From Epiperipatus broadwayi (Eukaryota > Onychophora > Udeonychophora > Euonychophora > Peripatidae), in assembly GCA_028023455.1 (NCBI GenBank), contig JAQFVV010006305.1:3961001-4025000 (forward strand): a stretch of 64,000 nt of DNA. The letters are read 5' to 3'. Each line of letters begins with the position of its first letter. The first letter of the stretch is position 1. The translations under genes were made by a program, and so were the position numbers. Under the pieces are notes generated by a model that saw only the letters and a program-made list of their open reading frames with translations, did not search any database and had not been told where the DNA came from. Below, one piece after another: positions 1-11,927 of the stretch.

Positions 1-15
1 ATATATATATATATA

Positions 16-1190
16 GAATAGATTTATTTGTAATCTCTTAAAGAGGGCTAATAATATTTTATTACTGATTGGTTCGTGGCAGACCAATTAACAAACTGTT
101 ACTTTGTTATCAAATGCCTTGCATTTAGCCACATCAAAATGAATTCAAGAAAATAACTGAGTTGTATAAACAAAACTTAACTTATATTGTAACTCAATTT
201 CTTAATAAATTCATATAATATTATTATTTTAAATAAGCCTAGTTTGTCACCACTCTGAATCTCTAATATTAATTATCCTAGTTATTTCTAATATTTTTTT
301 GATTTAAAGTCACTTCTTTGTAATGTTGCCAGAAAGAATTATAATTATTACAGTTCAAACTGTTAGCAATCAATATCAAATCATATCTGTACCATTCTGC
401 AATTGTCAGAATTCATTAAATCATTCATTTCTCATATAAATCCTTTATTATTTTGAGTCTCTATGTGAACCATGACCTCCAGCTGGGATGGAATGAAATC
501 AAGGACTGCTAGTATCATCACAAATGTTATCCATTAGGCAGAGAGGCAATAGTTCAGGCAAATAGGTTAGGATTCACCATTCCCCTGACAACTATATCTT
601 GGGTATGGTTGGATTCAAGGTACTTTTGCTTGGATTATTGGTCTTGTTGAATGAATACATGATTTTGACCAGCACAGAATCTTCGTTTATATAATAATAA
701 TTTTCATGTTATATATGATTTGCTTTATTGATTATTATAATTTTGCCATTATGGCTTTAGCTATGATGAGGCTATTAATATATGGTAGATCAGAATTTGG
801 TTCAGTTCCATATTGCTATTTAAGTTAAATAACTGGAGTAAAAGGCATTTTCATGTCCAAAAACTTCAGGGTTTCTACTTAAATATTATATATGAAATAA
901 GTGCTGGGTTTTGAGTTAATATTTTGGATCTAGTGTCTGAATATTCCAACTCTTCACTGAGGTTAGCCATAAGCTCAAAAACAATTGGTATGAGAATAAG
1001 AGTATTCCAGATAAAGATTTTAGATATTTTCTCTTACTGTGGTTATCAATTAAGAGCTTGTTTGAGCTATTGGTACATTCTCTGTATTACATTTTTGTAA
1101 ATACAAGATTATAAAAGCAATGTCAAGTTATATATGACTTGCTTTATTGATTATTATAATAATCATTTTAATAAATTTTCTGACTGACAA
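16..1190. other. AT-rich non-coding stretch
   Basis: No gene is visible. The first 15 bases are an (AT)n run. The only structure I see is a pair of 35-bp direct repeats, at 708-742 and 1127-1161, that differ at about one base. The second copy ends about 30 bases before the C-terminal stop of the neighbouring hAT relic. Confidence 0.6.
708..1161. repeat. Pair of 35-bp direct repeats 419 bp apart
   Basis: The segment beginning gttatatatga and ending gattattataat occurs at 708-742 and 1127-1161. It is too long to be chance even in AT-rich DNA, but it has no recognisable ends of a mobile element. It could be the remains of a short element or of a local duplication. Confidence 0.5.
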
Positions 1191-3181
1191 TCAGTGAGAC
1201 AGATGGGCTCGATGATTCTTAGCAAGATTAGTAATATTTGATTTAATTCTCTGTTTGGTTAAGATGTAATTAATATAAGTAAAACCAGCTTTACAAACTT
1301 GGAAATGCCAGCAAAAAAACCATATCACAATGTTTTGTGTATTTATATTCATTGAAAAGTTTCTTAAAGTTACATTTTTAAAAAGCAACTTTGCTTCAAG
1401 ATCAGCTAATAATTCAATATGTTCATCTTGCAAGTTGATGTTGACATTTAATGGAAAGTGGCATGATAATCCATTAAAATCATTGCTCAAATTTTGAAGA
1501 TGATTTGTATATATTTCCAAATTTTCACTTTTCATTTGCAATTGTTGGAGATTTGAAAAGTACTGAAAATCATTATGCAGCTATGATTTAAATAAATTCA
1601 ATTTAATGTGGAAACTTAAAACAATTGTTTAAGCTTGAATAATTGTGATATCTTTATCTTAGAGTTCTGTTTGAACATCACTAAATTTTGCAAATAAGTC
1701 TGCTAAATAAAAAAATGTGATTCTTATGTTTTTGCAGTTCATCACTCAGAACAGAATTTATTTTGATGAGAAATTCTATCATAGAATCAAATAACTCAAT
1801 ATGCCTTTGTAAACATGCACCTGACTTCAGTGTAAAAGTAACTAATTTGATAATTTGTCATTTTTCTCACAATGTTTGGAAAACAGTCTCAATTTAAGAG
1901 ATTGGGATCTAATTTGATTAAAAGATTTAATACAGACTTTAAAGTGTTATGCAAATTTGGACTGAGATATCTTGCCACTAGGTGGATTCTATGCAAAACA
2001 CAGTGAGAAGTGCATATACAAGGAACTTTTTCTTTAAGAAAAATTATAATAAACTAAAGATCAGCCTTTCAAGCTAACGTACATCGTTTTTTATGAATAT
2101 TAATACTAATAAATGAATACTTTCATTTCCAACACAAGATAAAGTTTTTTTGAAAGAATATAATGAATCCACATATTCTTCCAACCCAAATGCTTATATA
2201 TGGGCAAATCTTAAGTGTCCATATATAAGCATTTGGGTTGGAAAAATAGGTGGATTCATTCTATTCTTTCAAAAAGACTTTATCTTGTGATGGAAATGAA
2301 AGTATTCATTTATTAGTATTAATATTCATAAAAGCGCATGTACGTTAGCTTGAAAGGCTAATCTTTAGTTTATTATAATTTATAAACATAGCGCTATATA
2401 AAATAAATGCCTCATTTAATAAGAAAAATTGCAAAACCTCAGTAATGGCAGTCCATAGCAAGTCTGCCATTTGAAGTAACTGCTATTATATTATTAAATG
2501 GAATGTCATATTTATTCAAATATTCTTCTAAACATTGATATATTGTCACACTATTTCCATTACTTTTCAGTTATCTAGCAAATAAAAAATCATCAGTGAT
2601 TTAACATTTAATTTTACTAAAATATCTGATGTAAGCCATAAGAAGAGAAGAAACATTAAAAGCAGACTCATCAAGTTGAGTACTATATTTTCTACATCTT
2701 CGGTCATTTGATCAATATGCCATTTTACAGAATTTGCCCTTAATGATAAGCACTTGAAAACAGTAACTGAGTTTTTTTCCATTACATTTTCAATGACATC
2801 TTTAATTGCAAGTATAACTACATCTTCTGCAATTGGTATAAGTTTCCCTTTTTTGCTATATTGACCAAAATCTTGTATGAAGCTATTAATCCTTCTTCAA
2901 TTTCAACTATAGCAGATGGCTTCATAAAACTTTTTATATATGGTTGAGTTGCAAATTTTCCTTTGTTTTTTAAAAAAAATCAAGATCTTCATCCTTTTTA
3001 TCAGAATGAACTACCTCAAGAAGATCTTTCATTTTAGCTGGTTTCATTGTATCATTTGTAAAAATTCCCTCATAGAGAAAACACATAGATATCTTTTCAT
3101 TTATTGGTGAAGGAATACATCCAAATTTCAAATAATCCAATGAATACTGTTGTCACTTTTTTTAGAAACTGGAGCTGCCAT
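1191..3181 (-). pseudogene. Decayed hAT transposase, ZBED5/SCAND3-like
   Basis: Minus-strand relic of a domesticated-type hAT transposase of the ZBED5/SCAND3/FAM200 group. The reading starts at a Met at 3181 (MAAPVSKKSD). The BED-finger region lies near 2985-3080 and reads TNDTMKPAKMKDLL, where the family has an N-x-SMKPSKLKRHLETKH-like segment. The usual C-x2-C and H-x4-H ligands are not all kept: the second Cys reads Tyr and the first His reads Leu. The block SVTVFKCLSLRANSVKWHID (about 2700-2770) matches the family region around the start of the catalytic core. The end, RAHLSH then stop at 1191, is typical of the group. Several frameshifts and stops break it, and a foldback element sits inside at 2041-2381. 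Family assignment is from recognised motifs, not a database search. It cannot make a functional transposase. Confidence 0.75.
2041..2381. mobile_element. Foldback MITE-like element, family C, copy 1
   Basis: Almost perfect inverted repeat with arms of about 163 bp (2041-2203 and 2219-2381) around a 15-base loop. No coding capacity. It interrupts the hAT transposase relic, so it arrived after that element or is carried by it. The core of the arm, containing aagataaagt next to gaatact, recurs at 56534-56720, which shows that this is a dispersed family and not a local accident. No clear target-site duplication is seen. Confidence 0.8.
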
Positions 3182-3608
3182 TGCAGAATTAGGGTCCTAT
3201 AAAAAATGAAGTAACTGTAGTCTTACCTACTTTATTATATGGGCATACCAGTAATTACATGAAATATTAAATGAATGTTGATATAAAACCAGCTATAGAG
3301 ATGCTAATAATGTCAGTATCCTGTGAATGCTTGACATGTACTATGCCTTAAGCTATGTTTTGGGTAAAGAATGGTGATCATATGATATTCAATGTTTTGG
3401 GTAACTGGAGCATAAGCTTAAAACAATTTCTGCCATCCTTGTGTGACTTAATCCATAGCCATTTTCCACATAGCTGGATAGCTATACTGTGTACACTGTG
3501 GTGAATTATGTAATTTTTGCCAATAAACAAGCTGACATTAAATTCATTGAAACAATATTCAAAAATGTTTTATACATAATTATATTTGTTATTTTTAATC
3601 AATTTTTC

Positions 3609-3691
3609 CATTAACCCCCTAAACCGAATCAACCTCCAATAATGTTATATTGATCCCTAGGGGTTGATATCAACCACTTTGTTAACCCCTG
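3609..3691 (-). repeat. Probable 5' terminal region of the hAT element
   Basis: Read on the minus strand, the segment begins caggggttaac (3691-3681) and is followed by short GC-richer inverted words (ggttgatatcaacc, ctaggg). A start such as CAGGGGT is typical of hAT terminal inverted repeats, and it lies 0.5 kb upstream of the transposase Met. The matching other end was not found near 700-1190, so the element's limits are not proved. Confidence 0.45.
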
Positions 3692-5613
3692 GTTTAGCTA
3701 TTAGAAATATTTATTCTAATTTCAAAGTTTGTTCTTACTTTCCACATACATACATTCAGATAAAATACTGCACCGAAAGTATTATTTCTCCTAAATATCA
3801 CAGAAAGACAAATGGTTTGTTATATAGTTCATCAACATACTAAATTCTTGTTAAAGAAATTTGAACTTGAAATGAAGCTCAAAAATTATTAAACTGCTTT
3901 TCTTTTGTAATAGATTTAGTACAATGAAAATAAATTGTTTCAAATTATTACAATTAGAATTAATATCATTGACTTGATAATGTAAAAGACTGTATATTAA
4001 CAAATGGTTATCTAAAAAGAACATTTATAAATTAAGTATAATTAAAACTTAAAATTAATTATTTTAAATGAGCATGTAATAAATATCAATTACTTGAGTA
4101 ATATTTAAATAAGCATCTGCAAATTTAATTAAAAAAAACTTTTCCTCCAAATTTTATTTATCTGAATAGTAATTGCAAAATCATTTGATTTATCTATTTT
4201 ACAAGATGATTTGAAATAATAATAATCATACAATTTTTAGAGTGCATTCAATTTTAATAATCTAGAAAAATCCAGAAATTGTATGGTGTGCATTATTTTA
4301 AAAATACTAAATCTCCTGATGTGCAATTGCGATGATATCTAATTGTTCTTTTATCCACATATTTCATTATTATGGTAATAATTTTTAACTTAATATTAAA
4401 AGAAAATATCTTTATATGTTTTAAAGAGAAAAGTTTAGGATTTTGAATGGATATATTTTTCGTTATTGCATATACATCTAAGTCTTGGACACTTAACAAG
4501 AGAATAATACTGAAACTTCTGAGGACACAATGAAATATGGAGAGACTACATATATTGATAATATTAATAAATAGAGATTTAAAGAAAAATAGCTTATCAC
4601 TGACGTCATTAAAACAATTAAAAGGCTGAAATAGATATGAAGTGAAATACTGTTTAAAGAACTCATAATAACTTATAATAGATGACTAGATGAAGTCTTA
4701 AACTGAATCCCAAAAGTTTGTAAAATATTTGAAAAAAGACTACATGAGTAATGATTAAGAAAGTTTACTGGAATATGAAGAATAGAAACTATAGATCAGA
4801 GAAAGTGGCTCAAATTTGAAGAGATCTTTATCATTTAGTAAATAAATAATGGTTCAAAACGAAGCAACTTTTGCAAATAAAATTTACAAACTAATAATAA
4901 TTATTAGTTCTATTATTCTGTATTTATAAATATAGAGATATGCATATCTTAATTAGACAGAGAAAGTATTGGCAGATAACAAATTATTGCGAAATAAAAA
5001 TTTTAACAATTTATTTAAAAGTACGAACAAAGAAATAAAGAAAGATTAAACTATAATTAAATAAGAGAGAAATCTCTTTGCATAAGATTTTTCTTAAAAT
5101 CAATACTTATTACTATTTTTTTATTATAAAACAACAAAAAAAAAGCTCTGTGTGAAACTGGATTCGGGAAAAATTTTAAAATCAAAATAAAGAATTTTCT
5201 TAATCTTTTTGATTATTTAAAGGAAAAAGAAACTTTGCTTTAATGAGGTTTAACCTTTTAACATATTTTTGTTGTTATTAGTCAAATTTAAATTATAAAA
5301 AAATTACTGGTTTTAAAAATAAAATCTAAGAAAATTTAAGTGAAGTTTAAATGTAATTCTAGAGGTTAATTTAATTGAATTTGTTACATAACATAAATAT
5401 GCGGAATAATAAAAGAAAATTAAACAATAATATCACAACTACCCTTAGGCTGCATTTAAACTATTGGGAACACTGGTGCTAACGTAATTATAATACTTTA
5501 ATACTGTTTCTTCTTCTATTAAGAATAACAATACATAAAGATTAGTGAAATATTTTAAAAACATATTTGAAGTCTGTGTTTACTATAATATAATTATTAA
5601 ACAATTCAAAATA
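3692..5613. other. AT-rich non-coding stretch
   Basis: Only short chance reading frames, for example 4293-4499 on the minus strand, whose translation matches no family I know. No repeats longer than homopolymer or dinucleotide runs are visible. Confidence 0.6.
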
Positions 5614-5940
5614 AAGCAAAACTCTCCATATAGTAGTGCCATCTTGTGCTAACAAGAGCAATCAATGGATGCCTTCTGGCATCCATTGATTGCTCTTGCT
5701 AGCACAAGATGGCAGGCACTACTATATAACAATTATGTGCTAGTATGAGATAGGGATCATGTGATGTTTGGTAATATAATTATTATGGTACCAAAATGCC
5801 CAGAGTGGTTTGGTGCAGTCGAAGAGTTGCAGAACCTGAATCTTAAGTTCTACTGACTCCAGTCCAGGTCTATTTTTCCGATGCTCAGACTTCTTATGAA
5901 TCCTGAGGAGGAAATATGTCATATGAAATAAAAACAAAAC
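5614..5940. mobile_element. Short non-autonomous element, family A, with palindrome
   Basis: Contains gcaaaactctccatatagta (5616-5635), which is the family A terminal word seen again at 35.3 and 32.2 kb. Next comes a hairpin with arms 5629-5672 and 5677-5727 (tgccatcttgtgct... and reverse). The word atcatgtgatgtttgg (5757-5772) is the reverse of the catcacatgat word found at the edges of the other family A copies. The part 5780-5940, including cccagagtggtttggtgcag, has no match elsewhere in the window except a weak one near 38.54 kb. No coding potential. Confidence 0.6.
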
Positions 5941-7327
5941 AATCAGAATTCTCCTATAAAGATGTTAAATTAAAATTCAGTTAATTAATTATAATAACAG
6001 ATTGAAATTTTTATTAAATATGTTTTATTTGTATTAAAGTGTAAATAATCTAAAGTTTCTCCTCAAAAAAAGGCTTAAGTGAAATTCATTCAATTTTAGG
6101 TTTCATCTATATTAAAATGAAAAAATACATATTTGAGCTTTAGTATAAAAAATGTGCTTTCCAATATGTCTTTCAATAAAACATAAACACACAAAATTGA
6201 CAAAATCATTGTATTTTCCAAGTTTGCATAAATAAAATAGTCAAATGCTTAGTTCTTCAGATAGTCATATGATATTCAATAATCTGAAGTAATGGTTGGG
6301 TTGTGATCCAATATTCTATAGCTTTCATGTATTTCACTTTTCTAGTCTGCTAAACCAAAGAGAGCAAGTTATGTAAATAAAAAAGAGACAAGTAAAAATA
6401 AATGTACAAAATATTAGAGTGGGAAGAAAGACCAGGAAAAAAATATCTAGTGTCTTTTATTTAAATTAAAATAATTCTATCTATAATATTTGAATATGGT
6501 TAAAAGCTTACTAAATACTTCCTTTCTAAATTTTGAGATTGTATTGTTTGAAAGTTTTTGAATACTATTTTTGATTTAAATATAAAATTATGGAGTTATA
6601 TATTTATGATACTACTTTGACTTGGATAATTGGCTACCAGTTAAATTGTATTTTTATGTTGGAATAAAAGTATTAAGTTTTCCATAGTTGGAAGATAATA
6701 AAATTGCCGCTATTTCATTTAACAGACACTGTTTCTCTTCATATAAAATGAACAGGTTCAAATTTAAAACTATAAAATAAAACATTTATAATTTTTGCTC
6801 AAAATTAAAAAAAAAAAAAGGAAAAACAAGGGCAAACTGTAGGATATAACGTTCTGTAAAAATGAATAACTTTTATAATTTATTTTTTGCATTTATTATG
6901 TAAAACTGTCCTAAAATATTAATATAAAAATTTCTATACTCTCTTATTAAACTAATACGTTTTTCTTTTAATTCAATACCATTTTCATTTGATTTCACTT
7001 TAAAAAATTACTACATTTTAATAGATTAACATGTTAATTAAAGTGTTTATTGTTAACTCTAAAATTGAGATATTAAAATAAATTGTATTAATGTAATGGT
7101 ACTGATAAATTAATACCAATAATAATCAAAAGTGTCATTTGTTTTGTAGTATTCTGTTGACAATAATCACAGTTTATCTCTCAAAATAGAAGTTAAGTTG
7201 TATATAATATGCATATTAACTATTTCTTTTTATATAAGAATATAAATATCCACTCCAATCTAAATAATTTATAAAATTTAACACAATTTAGTTATAAAAT
7301 TAGAGAAAAAATAAATTTAATTAAGAG
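5941..7327. other. AT-rich non-coding stretch
   Basis: Nothing recognisable: no open frame of note, no structured repeat. Confidence 0.6.
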
Positions 7328-7500
7328 ACACAGAAAAGGTACTTTTTTTAAAAAAAAAAAATTCAGCTTTATTAATGTCTAACATATTTTCAATATAACA
7401 TATATATCAAGTCATGAATATGATATACATGTTATATTAAAAGCATGCTGGGAAGTAATAAAGCTGAATATTTAAAAAATAAAAACTACCTTTTCTGTGT
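7328..7500. mobile_element. Short inverted-repeat element, family B, copy 1
   Basis: About 173 bp whose ends are inverted: acacagaaaaggta with ttcagctttatta at the left, and taataaagctgaa with taccttttctgtgt at the right. The interior holds aaaagcatgct. The same arrangement recurs at 30186-30341. It is a MITE-like element without coding capacity. Confidence 0.7.
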
Positions 7501-7610
7501 ATGTTTTCATTAACAGTTGTTTATTACATTAGCTCAAAAAACAAGGATATTATTTATAGTTGAATTACAATAAATTTAATTATTATTATTTCTGATGATT
7601 TAACATTCTT

Positions 7611-7611
7611 T

Positions 7612-7645
<34 letters not shown>

Positions 7646-7646
7646 A
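7611..7646. repeat. (CT)n(TA)n microsatellite
   Basis: A run of CT dinucleotides passes directly into TA dinucleotides. Confidence 0.9.
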
Positions 7647-9202
7647 GTGTTAATATTATTACTGTGCAATATAATCAAAAATATCAGCATATGAAACCCA
7701 TACAATGAAACATGAAAAAAAATTACAATGGAATTATCAAAGTGATATTGAAAACAGAATGCATGAGCAAAAGATCAAACTTGCATTAATAATACCAATG
7801 AGAAAATTAAAAGGAGAAAGTACAATTGAATCAGATATGTTGCTAGAAAAAATGATAATAAATGAATAATTGGAAACTTAAATTGCATTCCAAAAGAAAA
7901 AAAGAGAGACCTACAAAGAGGTCTCAAGTAAAATGGATGAAAGAGATAAAAGAATTGCTAGAATGATACAGAAACAAAAAGCTATAATTAAAAACTTGAT
8001 TAAACTACAATAAATTTCATTCTATAGGGAGCAATAATCGTCGAAAAAATAAATCACATGCACGATTTTCATTTAAAAATATTAAACTCTTTCCTTTCAA
8101 AAAAAAAAAGTTGTACACTTTCGTTTTGTTCATAAAATAATTAAATTATCATATAATTCCATACTAATTTTGTAGAATGATTTGAAAACTCAGAAAATGT
8201 TTTTGTATAATTCCATCATTCTTTTTAGTTTTTTTATTTGAAAATTCCTGATTTCTATCAAATATATAAATGACCGCAGTTTGTCAGATTAGAGAGGGGA
8301 AAAGTAAAATTTCTCTAGCTATTTAATAGACTTCTTTTAAATTGAATAGTTTATAGATCAACTAAATGAAATTAGTCTCCCTCTAGATAGCTATTTTAAA
8401 CGACCTTTCGGTTTCATTTATAACACAATTTTAGACCACATTAGCTAAGACTTATTTTTTTATTATTCTTAAATCATTCACGGTTGAATTTATTTTGACT
8501 ACAATTACGTTTGTTTTTTTACAATTAAAAAATAATCAATGTATAATTAAATAAAAAAATATGATTATGGTTGTTTGTAAACAGATATTGGAAATAAATG
8601 TGAGCATAAAGTAATCGAATGGTTTGTCGCTTAGGTGGTCATAAGATATACAATCATGGGAAGCGACAAATTTGAGCTGTGATTTCCTAAGATTAGTTGA
8701 GTTGTCCACTGCACTAAATCGCATAAGAGTATAAATGTATGATAAAGATTTATAATAATAAACACACATACATATAAACAATTTATCTATGACATATGTC
8801 AAAATATTCTGCACATACAAACTATTTTCATTACTATATAGTATTTCATCCCAAACCAGGAATCTTGTCAGGTGATCCTGAAAATTAACATCTCCCATAC
8901 ATTCACCTAGTGATTTTTAATATTTAAATTAAGAAATGTATGATTCTACTAACGGTAGAAAGAAAACTAAAAATGAAAACACTTAAAAAAGGCACATATA
9001 TATATATATATATATGCCAAATGATTATATCTCATAAACTATATATAAATGATTATTATATGCAATTATTAAAATAAGAAATATACAAATCTAATCAACA
9101 GAACTAAAAAAAAAATTCTTGAAAAAATACATATTTAAATATTATAACATATAAAAAAAGTGATTAGATTCTGGCTTTTCTACTTTTAATAATAGCATAT
9201 AG
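7647..9202. other. AT-rich stretch, one unassigned open frame
   Basis: The minus strand is open from 8898 to 8536 (120 codons, beginning MGDVNFQDHLTRF). The translation is low in complexity towards its end, ends in a hydrophobic tail, and matches no family I recognise. In DNA this AT-rich, a frame of that size is unusual but not enough to call a gene. A (TA)n run lies at 8997-9015. Nothing else is visible. Confidence 0.4.
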
Positions 9203-9290
9203 CAGTGGTGGCAAACATTTTTACGTGTACGTGCCAAAAATTTCCAAAAAATATTTATTGAATGATTAGCGTGCCATACAGTCATTAAAT
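9203..9290 (+). repeat. hAT terminal inverted repeat (3' end of element)
   Basis: Begins cagtggtggcaaac, followed by cgtgtacgtgcc and, 60 bases on, gcgtgcc. CAGTGGTGGCAAAC...CGTGCC is a classic hAT end. It lies 0.3 kb beyond the stop of the GTF2IRD2-like transposase relic, at its 3' side, which is the expected place. The opposite end was not found. Confidence 0.65.
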
Positions 9291-9529
9291 CAAAATACAA
9301 ACAACTTAATTATTGCAGTTTTTTAAAAGTTCATAAAACAAAATAATAATAACAATAATAATTAAACAAAATTTCTAAATAAGCTAAATACAAGTGAACG
9401 ATATTTATTTAGAAAAGCACAAGTTGAATAAAATGTAATAATAAAAAATTAATAGTAATTAAAACAAAATTTGGGAAATAAATATATAAAATCAACGTAA
9501 ATAGATATTATTTAATGAGATTTTTGTTG

Positions 9530-11352
9530 TTATACATTGGATGCCAAATATTTTATATCTGGTTCATGTTTTGTCATTTTTAATAATGTACATGCTGAAT
9601 TAGATTCATCTGTCATTCTATTTCTCAACCTGTCTTTAATTAAATTCGTTTCTGAAAACAATGATTCACATGCATATGTAGAGAAAAAATTGATAATATA
9701 GCGGTCGCTAATTTTTTTAAACAATTAAATGTTTCAGGAATAGCATTCTAGGCAGTTAATAGTTCTTCTTCAGCATTCTTTTTACATATATCCAATAATC
9801 GATCATTTTCCATTGTTTCTAACACATTCCTCAAGGCAACAAATCTCTGTTTCCATATAGAACCAGATTGGAATCGACTGACTACATTTCTATATCATTC
9901 AAATAAAGCCACTGAAAAATTTCTAACTTGAGACTATCCTCTGATGTTATGTCTGAGTATAAAATAAATCGTTGATATTTCTGAAAATTGTTTGAACTGT
10001 ACAAATCTTAAAAAAAATCCATTATTGATTGAATAACAGCACAAAAGTCTTGTGTCAATTTTACTTGATCTGGTTTCTCATGAGATTCTAAATCAGTCAA
10101 GAACTTTTTTAGATTTGGAAAATATTTGAAGGTATAAAAAATAAAATCATGGTTGAAAATTTGCAATATAACTTCAAATGCTTTGATCAAATCAAACATG
10201 ACAACAATTGTCTTATTATAAACTTGCAGTTTCATATTTAATTTATTTAGATGTGCACACACATCGGTAAAAAACATTAATTTTGAAAGCCATTCAGCAC
10301 CCATTAATTCATTATATTTTTCAATTATTTTCTTAATATGTAAAAACAGTCTAATTTCTTTTAAATACTCAATGAATTTTTGAAGAACTTTTCCTCAACA
10401 TGACCATCGGACATTGTTATACATAAGTAAACCATAGTATACAGAGTTTATCTCACTCAATGTGTAGATATAAAATTGCATAACTTAGTCACAACACTTA
10501 TAACATCATCCAGTGCCTTAAAGCTGGCCTTCATGCATACAATTTGCTGCTGTATAATGCATTGAAAACCCAAAATTGAATATCCAATATGGTTGGTAAA
10601 TGTGAGAAAACTATTTTGTTTTCCAGTCATAAGCACCATCTGCAGTTACTGATACAATTTTGGCAACATCTATATTGCAAATATCTATTCCTTTTGTTGT
10701 TATTACTAATGAGGTTAAATGAATCAATTCTTATTTGATATTATTCCTTACATAATAGTGAATAAAAATAGCCGATGAGCTGATCCATTTATGTCTATAC
10801 TTTCATCAAGGCAAAGAGAAATTAAACTAGATTTTATATTTCTTTTTGTTGGTAAGTTATATTGTTAGCCATTTGCAGGATTCTTTATATAACTGTATTT
10901 CTAGCCAATGATAAATGTTTTATGCTCTGAATAATTTTTTTCTTTGTTTTCAAAATCTTCAAAAAGAACTGGTGCACATTTCATCCAAGCTTCTTTCATA
11001 TATTCTTTATCATTAAAAGGTTTCTTATGTTTGGCAATTATATTTGGGAAAAAAAATTGCAGCAGTTATATTTAAATGATTTTCAATAAATTCCATTATA
11101 GATGTTGATTCAATATTTATATTTTTAAATGCTTGGGCAATATATTCTTTTTGTTCATCATTACCTTTTTCACAGAACAATTTATGATTGGTATCATATT
11201 GCCATTTTACAAATGATGTTCTCAATATAAGTGTTCCAGAATATAATACACATACTACCCTAGTGCTTTTGTTAATCATTCCATACTCATCAGTCCACCA
11301 ATTTTGAAATTCTCTACTGCTTGATAATTTTGGTTTTCTATTTTCACTAAGC
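9530..11352 (-). pseudogene. Decayed hAT transposase, GTF2IRD2-like
   Basis: Minus-strand relic of the hAT transposase type often annotated as general transcription factor II-I repeat domain-containing protein 2-like. N-terminal part (11350-11025): FQNWWTDEYGMI, then VCVLYSGTLILRTSFVKWQY and DTNHK, a BED-like finger in which the second Cys of C-x2-C reads Tyr. Middle (10304-10008): SKLMFFTDVCAHLNKLNMKL resembles the family segment ending in LN-x-LN-x-KLQG. C-terminus (9724-9530): STYACESLFSETN with IKDRLRNRMTDESNSACTLL is the hAT dimerisation domain and the best-preserved part. Stops and frame changes separate these blocks, and a TAG stands where a Trp is expected just upstream of the dimerisation domain. 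Not functional. Identification rests on recognised motifs. Confidence 0.8.
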
Positions 11353-11927
11353 AGATTAATATAATGGTAACAAATTTATTTAAAGGTAAATTTAAATGAG
11401 CTTTAATAATTCACCACATAGTTCAATCCAGAGTAGGGTAAAAACAATACTTTTGAAAACATATAAGAAATATCAGGCAATCATGTAATGTTGTTTCTGA
11501 TATTAATTTTTCAAGCCAATGAATAAAAAAGTATTTTTCAAAAAACTAACATTCTAAGATATATAAAAACTGATCTGATTTCATATATATCCTAAGTGTA
11601 CAAGAAAGTTAGATTCAAAAACTTAGGGTTTTTTTAAATAGCAGAATACTAGCTTGAATAAAAAAAAGAGTAAGAAGATACTACTAGAAAAGATACTACT
11701 AGAAGCATAAGCATATTAGTTTCAGCTTTTAATCCTAGTCCTCATTTATTAAGACAAAAGCCAAAAATCAGTCTGGAGATAAGAATGCTATAGCTATACT
11801 ATCTTGAGTCCATGTTACTCAATGTTACTATAAATGACTTTACAGTGGGGTGAAAAAAATTATTTTGGGAAGAATGTAACAACAATATAAGAACATCATA
11901 TGAAGTTGTTAAAATATTAACAAATAT
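11353..11927. other. AT-rich non-coding stretch
   Basis: No gene. The 5' end of the hAT element should lie here, but I could not find a CACTG-type terminus. A short duplicated word (agatactactagaa) occurs at 11675-11705. Confidence 0.5.

Noticed and set aside
5740-5937. 65-codon minus-strand frame
   Set aside because: Falls inside the family A element and its flank; non-coding in the other copies.
8536-8898. 120-codon minus-strand frame
   Set aside because: Longest unassigned frame outside elements, but there is no recognisable domain, no upstream promoter or splice context, and no second copy to test it. Kept only as a note.
9203-11352. Host gene GTF2IRD2
   Set aside because: The similarity is to the hAT-derived part only, and stops, frame changes and a hAT terminus show a transposon relic.
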